A DNA stretch of 64,000 nucleotides. Origin: Streptococcus timonensis. Its GTDB lineage: Bacteria; Bacillota; Bacilli; Lactobacillales; Streptococcaceae. Position numbers and translations under genes: made by a program. The stretch covers positions 751,501-815,500 of the forward strand of contig NZ_FMIX01000004.1 in NCBI RefSeq assembly GCF_900095845.1, read 5' to 3'. Under the pieces are notes generated by a model. It worked only from the letters and a program-made list of their open reading frames with translations, did not search any database and had not been told where the DNA came from. Below are positions 9,852 to 18,670 of the stretch, one piece after another (the stretch's first letter is position 1; the number at the start of each line of letters is the position of its first letter).

Positions 9852-10611
9852 AGAAATAAAAGAAGAATTAGCAAAGATAAGAGAACTTGAAAGTCCCTTT
9901 TTTAAGGAATTTGAAAAAGATTCTCGTTCAGGTGTACAAAAGGAAATTGAAAAGCGTAAAAAGGCTATCCAAGCAGAAATGGATGAAAATCTTCGCTTAG
10001 AAGCTATGCTTCGATATGAAAAAGAGCTTTACGTTCAAGGGATTAACCTAATTGCAGGTGTAGATGAGGTTGGACGTGGTCCGCTAGCTGGTCCAGTGGT
10101 TGCTGCTGCAGTGATTTTACCTCAAAATTGTAAAATTAAAGGTTTAAATGACAGTAAAAAAATTCCTAAGAAAAAACACGAGGAGATTTTTCAAGCCGTT
10201 AAGGATAATGCTTTAGCAATCGGTATCGGGATTATGGATAATCATGTCATAGACCAAGTTAATATCTATGAAGCAACTAAATTAGCTATGAAGGAAGCTA
10301 TAGCACAATTACAGCTAAAACCTGAACACTTATTAATTGATGCCATGGAGTTGGACTTACCTATTTCACAGACATCTATTATAAAGGGAGATGCTAATTC
10401 TTTATCTATAGCTGCAGCATCCATTATTGCTAAGGTAACTAGAGATAATTTGATGAACCATTATGACCAGGAGTTCCCAGGTTATGATTTTAGTCAAAAT
10501 GCGGGTTACGGAACTGCTAAACACTTGGAAGGTATCGCTAAACTAGGTATTACACCAATTCACAGAACTAGCTTTGAACCGATTAAGTCATTAGTAACAA
10601 AAGCTAAATAA
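9838..10611 (+). CDS. rnhB: Ribonuclease HII
   Basis: A 257-residue enzyme that cuts RNA in RNA-DNA hybrids and at single misincorporated ribonucleotides. The catalytic [17 protein letters not shown] motif and the later DAMELD are present, after an N-terminal helical extension of about 65 residues typical of Gram-positive RNase HII. I chose the ATG at 9838, which overlaps rbgA by 14 bp; an ATG at 9829 would add three residues. Confidence 0.95.
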   Translation: MATIKEIKEELAKIRELESPFFKEFEKDSRSGVQKEIEKRKKAIQAEMDENLRLEAMLRYEKELYVQGINLIAGVDEVGRGPLAGPVVAAAVILPQNCKIKGLNDSKKIPKKKHEEIFQAVKDNALAIGIGIMDNHVIDQVNIYEATKLAMKEAIAQLQLKPEHLLIDAMELDLPISQTSIIKGDANSLSIAAASIIAKVTRDNLMNHYDQEFPGYDFSQNAGYGTAKHLEGIAKLGITPIHRTSFEPIKSLVTKAK

Positions 10612-10633
10612 AGTTTATATAGAGGAAGGTTTT

Positions 10634-12184
10634 ATGGAGGAATCATCACGTAAACTGAGGTCAAAAAATGAATTTGAGTTTGCATCAAGCTCTATCTTGT
10701 CACAGGTTGCTCGAGGAATATTAGTTGGTCTTATAGTGGGAGTTATTGTAGGCTCATTCCGGTTCTTTATCGAAGAATCCTTCCATTTTGTCCAACACCT
10801 ATATAAAGACCAGTCGAACTGGGTCATCAATATTTTCATAATTTTAATTATGTATATTTTCATAATCTTTCTAAGTGCAAGATTGACCCGTTCGGATAAA
10901 GATATTAAAGGTTCTGGAATTCCTCAAGTTGAAGCGGAGTTAAAAGGTCTCATGTCTCTCAATTGGTGGAGTGTCCTCTGGAAGAAATACATTCTAGGTA
11001 TTTTGGCCATTGCAAGTGGACTTATGCTAGGTCGTGAAGGTCCTAGTATTCAGCTAGGTGCCGTAGGAGGAAAAGGAATTGCCAAATGGTTAAAAGCTAG
11101 CCCTGTCGAAGAGCGATCGCTGATAGCAAGTGGTGCCGCAGCTGGACTTGCAGCAGCTTTTAACGCACCTATAGCTGCTCTCCTTTTTGTTGTAGAAGAA
11201 GTTTATCATCATTTTTCAAGATTTTTCTGGGTTTCTACTCTGGCAGCTAGTCTTGTAGCAAACTTTGTTTCCCTTCTCATCTTTGGTTTAACACCTGTGC
11301 TTGATATGCCTGATAATATTCCTCTGATGAGTCTGGATCAATATTGGATTTATCTAGTTATGGGTATTATTCTGGGTGTTTCGGGTTATCTATACGAGAA
11401 GGCTGTTCTAAATGTTTCTCTAGTTTATGATTGGATCGGAAAACATCTTCATCTAGATCGAGCTTATTATCCTTTACTTGCTTTTATCCTAATCATTCCA
11501 ATTGGACTCTATCTACCACAAATCCTTGGTGGTGGTAACCAATTAATTCTTTCATTAACTGAGCAAAGTTTCACTTTTCAAGCTTTGTTAGCATACTTTA
11601 TTATTCGATTTGTCTGGAGTATGATAAGTTATGGAAGTGGTCTTCCTGGTGGAATTTTTCTACCAATTTTAGCGCTTGGATCACTTTTAGGTGCACTTAT
11701 TGGTACAATATGTCTTCATTTTGGTTTGATTAGTCAAGAACAATTTCCAATCTTCATAATACTCGGTATGAGCGGTTACTTTGGAGCAATTTCTAAAGCT
11801 CCTTTAACAGCAATGATACTGGTAACAGAAATGGTCGGTGATATCCGTAATCTTATGCCCTTAGGGCTTGTAACATTAGTAGCATACATTATCATGGATT
11901 TACTAAAAGGTGCTCCAGTATATGAAGCCATGCTAGAAAAAATGTTTCCAGAAGAAGTAGATGATTATGGAGAAATTACCCTAATAGAAATCCCAGTATC
12001 TGAGAAAATAGCTGGTAAACAAGTGCATGAGCTTAACTTACCTGCAAATGTCCTCATTACAACCCAAATCCGTAATGGAAAAAGCCAAACGGTTAATGGT
12101 TCAACAAGGATGTATCTAGGTGATATGATTCATCTCGTGATTCCAAAAAGTGAAATTAGAAATGTTAAAGATTTATTGTTGTAG
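10634..12184 (+). CDS. CLC-family chloride channel / H+-Cl- antiporter with RCK_C domain
   Basis: A 516-residue membrane protein with the CLC signature motifs GSGIPQVE, GREGPSIQLG and GLPGGIFLPILALGS. The glutamate in GREGP is the gating glutamate that marks exchangers, so H+/Cl- (or fluoride or other anion) exchange is likelier than a plain channel. About residues 440-516 form a cytoplasmic TrkA_C/RCK_C domain that may bind a ligand. It follows rnhB by 22 bp and may be co-transcribed with it. Acid resistance is a known role for bacterial CLC proteins; the role here is inferred. Confidence 0.92.
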   Translation: MEESSRKLRSKNEFEFASSSILSQVARGILVGLIVGVIVGSFRFFIEESFHFVQHLYKDQSNWVINIFIILIMYIFIIFLSARLTRSDKDIKGSGIPQVEAELKGLMSLNWWSVLWKKYILGILAIASGLMLGREGPSIQLGAVGGKGIAKWLKASPVEERSLIASGAAAGLAAAFNAPIAALLFVVEEVYHHFSRFFWVSTLAASLVANFVSLLIFGLTPVLDMPDNIPLMSLDQYWIYLVMGIILGVSGYLYEKAVLNVSLVYDWIGKHLHLDRAYYPLLAFILIIPIGLYLPQILGGGNQLILSLTEQSFTFQALLAYFIIRFVWSMISYGSGLPGGIFLPILALGSLLGALIGTICLHFGLISQEQFPIFIILGMSGYFGAISKAPLTAMILVTEMVGDIRNLMPLGLVTLVAYIIMDLLKGAPVYEAMLEKMFPEEVDDYGEITLIEIPVSEKIAGKQVHELNLPANVLITTQIRNGKSQTVNGSTRMYLGDMIHLVIPKSEIRNVKDLLL

Positions 12185-12272
12185 AATTAGTATTTTACAT
12201 AACTAATGTTATGTTATATATATAGTTGGTCAAAAATTAGTAATTAAAACGATAGACCAAATCATATGAATC

Positions 12273-12310
12273 AAAACTCGATTCCTAAATAATGGTATCG
12301 AGTTTTTATA
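12273..12310 (+). terminator. Terminator of the CLC transporter gene
   Basis: AAAACTCGAT pairs perfectly with ATCGAGTTTT across a 14-base loop and runs into a T-rich tail. Confidence 0.8.
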
Positions 12311-12446
12311 TTGTATTCTAATAAACTATAGAAGCTTTAGAAATTTTTTTAGCCAATAAATTAATGATCAATTATTCACTTAGCGAATCTAGTCTTTTTT
12401 TAGAATTGTATAGCTTATTTGAACATTTCTAAATCTCCCCTATAAC

Positions 12447-12479
12447 ATCTTTCCGAAAAACTATAATTTTCTTGAAAAA
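12447..12479 (+). other. difSL: Putative difSL chromosome-dimer resolution site
   Basis: This A+T-rich stretch contains TTTCCGAAAAACTATAAT followed by TTTCTTGAAAA, which matches my memory of the atypical single-recombinase site difSL of Streptococcus and Lactococcus. That site lies just upstream of xerS, as here (50 bp). XerS recombines two such sites to resolve chromosome dimers at division, controlled by FtsK/SpoIIIE-type translocase. Exact ends are approximate. The site marks the replication terminus region. Confidence 0.85.
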
Positions 12480-12510
12480 TATATCTAAATATGCTATACT
12501 ACTCGTATAG
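12472..12510 (+). promoter_or_regulatory. xerS promoter overlapping difSL, with inverted repeat at -10
   Basis: -35 TTGAAA (12472-12477), 17-bp spacer, extended -10 TGcTATACT (TATACT at 12495-12500). The -35 box is inside the right arm of difSL. The inverted repeat CTATAC-N5-GTATAG (12494-12510) covers the -10 and the likely start point. Confidence 0.75.
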
Positions 12511-12528
12511 AAAGATTTGGAGAAAAAC

Positions 12529-13599
12529 ATGAAACGTGAGATTTTGCTGGAACGAATCGATAAACTTAAACAAATCATGCCTTGGTACGTTTTGGAATAC
12601 TATCAATCTAAACTAGCTATTCCATACAGTTTTACAACCTTATACGAATACTTAAAAGAATACGATCGTTTTTTTACCTGGGTCCTGGAGTCTGGTATCT
12701 CAGATGCTGATTCTATGGCCAATATTCCTTTATCGGTTTTGGAGAATTTAACCAAAAAAGATTTAGAGTCTTTTATCCTATATTTACGTGAACGTCCCTT
12801 ACTTAATGCTAATACAACTAAACAAGGTGTATCTCAAACAACCATTAACCGTACCCTTTCTGCCCTTTCTAGTCTCTATAAGTACTTGACTGAAGAGGTT
12901 GAAAATGAACAAGGGGAACCTTATTTTTACCGAAATGTCATGAAAAAGGTTGCTACTAAGAAAAAGAAAGAAACCTTAGCAGCTAGAGCTGAGAATATTA
13001 AGCAAAAACTATTTCTTGGGGATGAAACTGAAGGTTTTTTAAATTATATAGACCTGGAATATCCTAAAAGTCTCTCAAATCGAGCATTATCTTCATTTAA
13101 TAAAAATAAAGAGCGTGATTTAGCTATTATTGCCTTACTTTTGGCCTCAGGAGTTCGTTTATCTGAAGCAGTTAATCTTGATATAAGAGATTTGAACCTT
13201 AAAATGATGGTCATTGATGTAACAAGAAAAGGTGGAAAACGAGACTCAGTTAATATTGCTGCCTTTGCAAAACCATATCTTGAACAATATCTTGCTATTC
13301 GAGATAAAAGATATAAAACAGAAAAAAAAGATACAGCCCTCTTTCTAACCCTTTATCGTGGTGTTCCTAATCGAATTGATGCTTCTAGTGTAGAAAAAAT
13401 GGTGGCCAAGTATTCTGAAGACTTCAAAGTCCGTGTTACTCCTCATAAACTTCGCCATACACTCGCAACTAGACTATATGATGCAACCAAATCACAGGTT
13501 TTGGTCAGCCATCAACTTGGACATGCAAGCACGCAAGTCACGGATTTATATACCCATATCGTAAATGATGAACAAAAAAATGCTTTAGACAGTTTATAA
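12529..13599 (+). CDS. xerS: Tyrosine recombinase XerS
   Basis: A 356-residue tyrosine recombinase, the only Xer enzyme needed for dimer resolution in streptococci. The N-terminal SAM-like core-binding domain (about 1-150) is followed by a catalytic domain with Arg in [19 protein letters not shown] and the nucleophile Tyr in TDLYTH. I chose the ATG at 12529, after GGAGAAAAAC, which gives the family's [14 protein letters not shown]-terminus; an ATG at 12517 lacks a proper ribosome site. Its target site difSL lies immediately upstream. Confidence 0.97.
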   Translation: MKREILLERIDKLKQIMPWYVLEYYQSKLAIPYSFTTLYEYLKEYDRFFTWVLESGISDADSMANIPLSVLENLTKKDLESFILYLRERPLLNANTTKQGVSQTTINRTLSALSSLYKYLTEEVENEQGEPYFYRNVMKKVATKKKKETLAARAENIKQKLFLGDETEGFLNYIDLEYPKSLSNRALSSFNKNKERDLAIIALLLASGVRLSEAVNLDIRDLNLKMMVIDVTRKGGKRDSVNIAAFAKPYLEQYLAIRDKRYKTEKKDTALFLTLYRGVPNRIDASSVEKMVAKYSEDFKVRVTPHKLRHTLATRLYDATKSQVLVSHQLGHASTQVTDLYTHIVNDEQKNALDSL

Positions 13600-13621
13600 A
13601 CTTTACATAATTTAAATTACG

Positions 13622-13648
13622 AAAACTCTAAACTTAGTTTAGGGTTTT
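13622..13648. terminator. Bidirectional terminator between xerS and the MATE gene
   Basis: AAAACTCTAAAC pairs with GTTTAGGGTTTT (one G-T pair) across a tight loop. It serves both convergent genes and overlaps the MATE stop codon. Confidence 0.8.
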
Positions 13649-15025
13649 TAGTTTATAATTGTCTATTTGATTGAAATCATTTTGTTGAGAAATAATCTTT
13701 AGAATGTATTTCAAACGCCATTGATACAGAATACCGCTTATAATTAAACTTACAATCAAACTAATCCAATAAGAATATGCTCCTAATGAGGTATAAAAAT
13801 CTAAAGCTAAACCAAGGGGGATTGCTACTCCCCAGTATCCTAGAATACCAAGATAGAATGGAATTACAGTATCCTTGTACCCACGTAAAATACCTTGAAG
13901 AGGAGCTGCAAATGTATCGGCTAGTTGGAAGAATAAACTATAGGTTAAAAAATTAGCTGTTAGGGCGATAAAATCTGGATCTTGGCCATAAAGTCCTGCT
14001 ACTGCTTCTCTATACAAATAAAGAAAAGAAAGAGTTAAGCCAGCAAAAACGAATGCTAGTAAACGACCTATGCGTATGTATTGTTTAGCATCATTAAATC
14101 GTTTTGCACCAACTTCGTAAGAGACTACGATTGCCATAGCTGTAGAAATACTCATAGGAAATGCGTACATTAAACTAGAAAAGTTCATGGCTGATTGGTG
14201 ACTGGCAATAATGAAAGATGAAAATTTTGACATTATTAAGCCAACAGCTGAAAAGACAGACACTTCTGCAAAAACAGTACCACCGATTGGTAATCCTAAG
14301 ACAATCCCTTCCTTTATCTTTTCTAGATTTAAAGGAGATAATTGATTCAGTTTAAACTCCTTGAGCCTCTCTTGTTTTTGTAAAACGTAAAGAGAAATGA
14401 ATAGGACACACCAGTAAGCTAGTGAAGTTCCTAATCCTGCCCCTGCTCCACCTAACTCTGGAAATCCTAATTTACCATAAATTAATAAATAATTAAATCC
14501 GCTGTTTAGAGGAAGTAAGAGAAGCATCAAGTACATGGAAAGGTTTGTCAATCCTAAGGAATCTAGAAGTGAACGTACTACACTGAATAGTAAAAGTGGG
14601 ATGATACCAATGGCTAACAAGCGTAAATAACGAATTGCTATATCTTTAACAGCAGACTCTAAGCTCATATTTTGAAGAACTACTGGAGCTGCTAAAAATA
14701 CCAAGGCAAAAAGAATGAGAGACAAGCCAAGGGACAAATACATAAATTGATAGTAATCTGATGCAACTTCATTCTTTTTACCCTGACCAAGATGCTGTCC
14801 AATAATTGGCACCAAAGCAGAGACAATTCCAGTTAAAAATGTAAAAAAGGGATTCCAAAGACTCGTCGCCATAGAGACACCAGCTAAATTAAGCGTATCA
14901 TATTGCCCAGTCATGGTTGTATCTATGAATGATGCAGAATAGTTAGCAAATTGATAAATCAAGATTGGAAAAAAGATTTTTAAAAATAAGAGAATTTTTT
15001 CTTTTTTATTTTGTGTTGAATACAT
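13634..15025 (-). CDS. MATE family multidrug efflux transporter
   Basis: A 463-residue protein with about twelve hydrophobic segments in two homologous halves, typical of MATE (NorM/DinF-like) cation-coupled drug antiporters. Characteristic stretches include an N-terminal FIDTTMTGQ motif and VPIIGQHLGQGKKNE, which is the first-half loop motif. It is the first minus-strand gene after the terminus. Substrate cannot be predicted. Confidence 0.92.
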   Translation of the reverse strand: MYSTQNKKEKILLFLKIFFPILIYQFANYSASFIDTTMTGQYDTLNLAGVSMATSLWNPFFTFLTGIVSALVPIIGQHLGQGKKNEVASDYYQFMYLSLGLSLILFALVFLAAPVVLQNMSLESAVKDIAIRYLRLLAIGIIPLLLFSVVRSLLDSLGLTNLSMYLMLLLLPLNSGFNYLLIYGKLGFPELGGAGAGLGTSLAYWCVLFISLYVLQKQERLKEFKLNQLSPLNLEKIKEGIVLGLPIGGTVFAEVSVFSAVGLIMSKFSSFIIASHQSAMNFSSLMYAFPMSISTAMAIVVSYEVGAKRFNDAKQYIRIGRLLAFVFAGLTLSFLYLYREAVAGLYGQDPDFIALTANFLTYSLFFQLADTFAAPLQGILRGYKDTVIPFYLGILGYWGVAIPLGLALDFYTSLGAYSYWISLIVSLIISGILYQWRLKYILKIISQQNDFNQIDNYKLKTLN

Positions 15026-15089
15026 ACCTACTCTTTCTAGTTATCAATAGAATATTAATGGTAAATAGTAAGAATATCTATATAAAGTT

Positions 15090-16361
15090 TTAATCTGCTT
15101 GGTAAACGATTTGTCCCTTACAGATAGTATATTTGACTTGACCTTTTAACTCTTCACCGATAAATGGTGAATTAGCTGCTTTTGAAGCAAAATGTGTGTC
15201 TACAATTCGGTCAGCTTTATCATCAAAGATGGTAATATCAGCTGGACCATTTTCAGCCAAATAACCTGCTTCAAAATGATACAATTTTGCTGGGTTTACT
15301 GTCATTTTTTCTAACAACTGCATCAAGTTTAATTCTCCAGCTTCTACTAGGTAAGTTAAACCAAGTGACAAAGAAGTTTCAAGTCCGGTCATACCTGATG
15401 GTGCTTTAGTGATATCCTCGACATTCTTCTCATCTACATGGTGAGGCGCGTGATCGGTTGCAATCACGGAAATGACTCCAGATTTTAGTCCTTCGATAAC
15501 AGCCAAGCGGTCTGATTCCAATCGTAAAGGTGGGTTCATTTTTGCATTGCTTCCTTGGGTCAAGAGAAGAGCTTCAGTTTTAGAGAAATGTTGGGGAGCT
15601 ACTTCTGCTGTTACCTGGGCACCTAGACCTTGAGCAAACTCTACTACTTTAACACTTTCTTCTTTAGATAAATGCTGAATATGAACATGAGCTTTTGTTG
15701 CATAGGCAATCATAACGTCACGTGCAATCATAGCATACTCAGCAACTCCTGTTGCCCCACAGATATGGAAGTGTTCTTTAGCAATGTTTTCATTGAAACC
15801 GAGAATTCCATTCAAGCCAGGATCTTCCTCGTGTAAGCTGATAAAAGTGTTGAGTTTTTTAGCCTCTTCCATAGCTTCCTTGACAACTTTACTGCTTTCA
15901 AGCGGAATGCCGTCATCAGAAAAACCTACAGCTCCAGCTTCTAAAAGAGCTTTAAAATCAGTTAAGTCTTGGCCATTAAAGTTCTTGGTGATAGTTGCTA
16001 CAGTTTTGACATTGATTTTTTCCTTAGATGCTGACTGAAGAACTTCTTGTAAGGTTTCTACGTCAGAGATGGTTGGATTAGTATTAGCCATCATCACAAC
16101 AGTTGTGAATCCACCTGCAGCGGCAGCGAGTGCCCCCGTATGGATGTCTTCCTTGTGTGTTTGACCAGGTTCACGGAAATGAACATGAATATCAACCAAA
16201 CCGGGTGCAACTACATGATCAGTTGCATCAATGACCTCTGCATCTTCTTCACTAATTTGTGGTGCAATTTTGTGAATCTTTCCATCCTTAACCAATACAT
16301 CACACACTTGATCCAAACCAGACTTAGGATCCATTACTCGACCATTTTTAATTAGTAGCAT
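15090..16361 (-). CDS. pyrC: Dihydroorotase
   Basis: A 423-residue class I dihydroorotase that closes carbamoyl aspartate to dihydroorotate in pyrimidine synthesis. Metal-ligand motifs are [11 protein letters not shown] at the N-terminal end of the barrel and [12 protein letters not shown] near the C-terminal end. AAAGGAG precedes the ATG. It follows mutX by 12 bp and probably forms an operon ung-mutX-pyrC. No PyrR attenuator is visible in the short upstream gaps. Confidence 0.95.
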   Translation of the reverse strand: MLLIKNGRVMDPKSGLDQVCDVLVKDGKIHKIAPQISEEDAEVIDATDHVVAPGLVDIHVHFREPGQTHKEDIHTGALAAAAGGFTTVVMMANTNPTISDVETLQEVLQSASKEKINVKTVATITKNFNGQDLTDFKALLEAGAVGFSDDGIPLESSKVVKEAMEEAKKLNTFISLHEEDPGLNGILGFNENIAKEHFHICGATGVAEYAMIARDVMIAYATKAHVHIQHLSKEESVKVVEFAQGLGAQVTAEVAPQHFSKTEALLLTQGSNAKMNPPLRLESDRLAVIEGLKSGVISVIATDHAPHHVDEKNVEDITKAPSGMTGLETSLSLGLTYLVEAGELNLMQLLEKMTVNPAKLYHFEAGYLAENGPADITIFDDKADRIVDTHFASKAANSPFIGEELKGQVKYTICKGQIVYQAD

Positions 16362-16373
16362 CTTCTTTCTCCT

Positions 16374-16838
16374 TTATTCGTAAAAATCCACTTGAGTGTC
16401 CAATAATTTATCACCATCATAAACAAATTTGGCTGAAAAGAAAGGCTTATCCTCTAAGAGCCACTCGACAAAAGTATGGTCCCCTTCCCAAGTCGGTTTG
16501 CTTAAAACCTCATCATAAGGAACCCATTCTAAGGTTCCTTCATTACAGTCAATCAACTCTCCTTCAAACTCAGTTACCTTAAATACATAGGTATACCAGT
16601 CTAAGCCTGGCGTGAACTCTGGAAAAGTAATTACACCTTTAAGAACTGGCTTAGCCTTCAATCCTGTTTCTTCTAAAATTTCGCGGGCAGCACATTCTTG
16701 AGGAGTTTCTCCACGCTCTAACTTTCCACCTACACCGATCCATTTTCCTTCATGGACATCATTAGGCTTTTTATTGCGATGAAGCATGAGCAGTTCTTTT
16801 CCATTATCAATGTAGCAAATCGTCGCTAACTGGGGCAT
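16374..16838 (-). CDS. mutX: 8-oxo-dGTP diphosphatase (Nudix, MutX)
   Basis: A 154-residue Nudix protein with the full box GKLERGETPQECAAREILEETG. It closely matches my memory of pneumococcal MutX, which removes mutagenic 8-oxo-dGTP from the nucleotide pool. It sits between ung and pyrC with gaps of 9 and 12 bp. Pairing with uracil-DNA glycosylase gives a small base-damage avoidance unit. Confidence 0.93.
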   Translation of the reverse strand: MPQLATICYIDNGKELLMLHRNKKPNDVHEGKWIGVGGKLERGETPQECAAREILEETGLKAKPVLKGVITFPEFTPGLDWYTYVFKVTEFEGELIDCNEGTLEWVPYDEVLSKPTWEGDHTFVEWLLEDKPFFSAKFVYDGDKLLDTQVDFYE

Positions 16839-16847
16839 ATTCTCTCC

Positions 16848-17501
16848 TTATCTAAGCCAATCAATTGGCTCTTGTCCTGTCTCTGTTAAGAATGTATTAA
16901 CCTTGGAAAAAGGCTTGGAACCCCAAAATCCTCTGTAAACGGATAAGGGACTTGGATGGGCTGATTCGATAATCAAATGCTTAGGATTGGTTACCAATGA
17001 TTTTTTCTTGCGTGCATAAGCACCCCAGAGAACAAATACTACTGGTCTATCTAAATTATTGACAACCTTAATCACTGCATCAGTGAAAGGCTCCCAAATC
17101 TGACCGGCATGACCATTGGATTGTCCAGCTGGAACTGTAAGACAGGCATTTAACAAAAGAACCCCTTGCTCCGCCCAAGAAGTCAAATCATGTGAAGTTT
17201 TGAGACCAATATCATCAGCAAGTTCCTTTAGAATATTTTGCAAGGAAGGAGGTGCTGGAATATTATCTGGAACAGAAAAACTCAAACCTTGAGCCTGACC
17301 AGGACCATGATAAGGATCCTGACCAAGAATCACTACTTTAACCTCTTCAAGAGGAGTTGTCAAAAGAGCTTGAAAAACTTTATCTTTTGGTGGATATACA
17401 GTTCCATTTTTATATACTTGCTCCATAAAATGATTAATCTGAGTAAAATAACCTTCAGGAAGTTCTTGCTTAATCAATTTATGCCAAGATGAGTGTTGCA
17501 T
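16848..17501 (-). CDS. ung: Uracil-DNA glycosylase
   Basis: A 217-residue family 1 UDG that removes uracil from DNA. Active-site motifs are GQDPYHG (catalytic Asp) and HPSPLS (catalytic His), with VFVLWGAYA between them. I place the start at the ATG at 17501 because AAGGAG lies six bases upstream and the protein then begins MQHSSWH like its homologues; a start at 17516 would place the ribosome site inside the coding region. Confidence 0.95.
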   Translation of the reverse strand: MQHSSWHKLIKQELPEGYFTQINHFMEQVYKNGTVYPPKDKVFQALLTTPLEEVKVVILGQDPYHGPGQAQGLSFSVPDNIPAPPSLQNILKELADDIGLKTSHDLTSWAEQGVLLLNACLTVPAGQSNGHAGQIWEPFTDAVIKVVNNLDRPVVFVLWGAYARKKKSLVTNPKHLIIESAHPSPLSVYRGFWGSKPFSKVNTFLTETGQEPIDWLR

Positions 17502-17562
17502 TGCTATCTCCTTCATCTATACTGCCTCTATTATAGCAAAAAGTGGCTATCTAAACCGCTTT

Positions 17563-18255
17563 TTACAGTTTATCTAAGAGTTCTAGCAAAGCTTGATAAG
17601 AGTCAACTTCATAAGTTGGATGGGCTTGTGTATTATTTTCTAAATGGTAGGGATTATACCAAACCGTATCAATACCAGCATTATTTCCCCCTTGAATATC
17701 AGCTGATAAAGAATCACCAATCATAAGGGCGTCGTTTTTATAAAAGTTAGGGATTAGAGCCCCGATTTTCTCATAAAACTCAGTATCTGGTTTTTGAGTA
17801 TGAAGTTGTTCTGAAATAAAGATCTCCTTGAAAAATGGTGCAATACCAGAATGATCTATACGACCTGTCTGGATATAGGTTATTCCATTTGTCGCAACAT
17901 AGAGTTCATAGCCGTCATTAATCAAAGTTTTTAATAGATTTTCAACCCCAGGAAAAATTTGACCTTGTTTTGATAAGAACAACTGATAACGTTCAGCTAA
18001 GTATTGGCCATCCTTTTCAATTCCAAAATGAGCGAATAATTTTGAAAATCGTGTATTAACTAATTCCTGTTTTGTGATCTTCTTCTGTTCTAAATCCTTC
18101 CAGAGAGTCTTATTCATAGGTACATAATAATCTTTATATGCTCTGATATCCACTACTCCTTCTTCTTTTAAAAGTTGAGTTAAGGCTATATCCTCTGCAC
18201 TATCAAAATCAAGTAATGTGTGGTCTAAATCGAAGAGTAAAAATTTGTAAGTCAT
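17563..18255 (-). CDS. HAD hydrolase, YjjG-type pyrimidine nucleotidase
   Basis: A 230-residue HAD-superfamily phosphatase with motif I LLFDLDHTLLDFD, motif II in VATNG and motif III/IV in MIGDSLSADIQGG. The pattern fits the YjjG/YfnB subfamily, which dephosphorylates non-canonical pyrimidine nucleotides; exact substrate is inferred. Its position after ung and mutX on the same strand fits a housecleaning role. A 415-bp gene-free region lies upstream. Confidence 0.85.
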   Translation of the reverse strand: MTYKFLLFDLDHTLLDFDSAEDIALTQLLKEEGVVDIRAYKDYYVPMNKTLWKDLEQKKITKQELVNTRFSKLFAHFGIEKDGQYLAERYQLFLSKQGQIFPGVENLLKTLINDGYELYVATNGITYIQTGRIDHSGIAPFFKEIFISEQLHTQKPDTEFYEKIGALIPNFYKNDALMIGDSLSADIQGGNNAGIDTVWYNPYHLENNTQAHPTYEVDSYQALLELLDKL

Positions 18256-18670
18256 AAGAATAGTATCCTAAAGTTTCTAAATAATGATTATTAAAATGCA
18301 TTAACAATCCTTAGCTCTAAGTATATCATATTGAATACCTTATTTCTAAAACTTAGTTCATATCCTAACTAAATTTTTAACTCAATGTAGGTAAAAATTT
18401 TTTAAAAGTTTGTAAAAAATGAACAATCTTTTTATTATTTTTTAGAATTTATCGGAAATATCTTACTATTTTATGTTATTATTTGCCCTACGCTTTTTAT
18501 TGTGATATAATTCACGCTGTAGGGGAGTTTTAGTGTTAGACTAGGAGGAGGCTTGTTAAGGTTTGTCTATAAAATCAACCTATATGACTAACTCGTCTTT
18601 CAGTTTCTGATTGACGCTATTGTATATTATATTTAAAAACTATCTTAAATTTATTAGAAGGGTGTACATA
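18256..18670 (+). other. 415-bp gene-free region holding the adhesin promoter and leader
   Basis: The left 220 bp is very A+T rich with no recognisable element beyond the start of the HAD gene's own upstream region. From 18483 on it holds a good sigma-A promoter and then a leader of roughly 150 bases before the adhesin ATG. The leader contains a purine-rich AGGAGGAGG at 18543-18551 that is too far from the adhesin start to serve it. Confidence 0.75.
18483..18511 (+). promoter_or_regulatory. Promoter of the LPXTG adhesin gene, within an inverted repeat
   Basis: -35 TTGCCC (18483-18488), 17-bp spacer, extended -10 TGaTATAAT (TATAAT at 18506-18511). The promoter is bracketed by CCCTAC (18486-18491) and GTAGGG (18519-18524), and the -10 itself is flanked by GTGA and TCAC. 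These repeats could be an operator. Confidence 0.65.

Larger units (their letters stand above)
12185..12528 (+). other. 344-bp intergenic region between the CLC gene and xerS
   Basis: The region holds three items: the terminator of the CLC gene (12273-12310), the putative difSL site (12447-12479) and the xerS promoter (12472-12500). The part between about 12310 and 12446 is very A+T rich and I see no gene in it. Confidence 0.8.
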
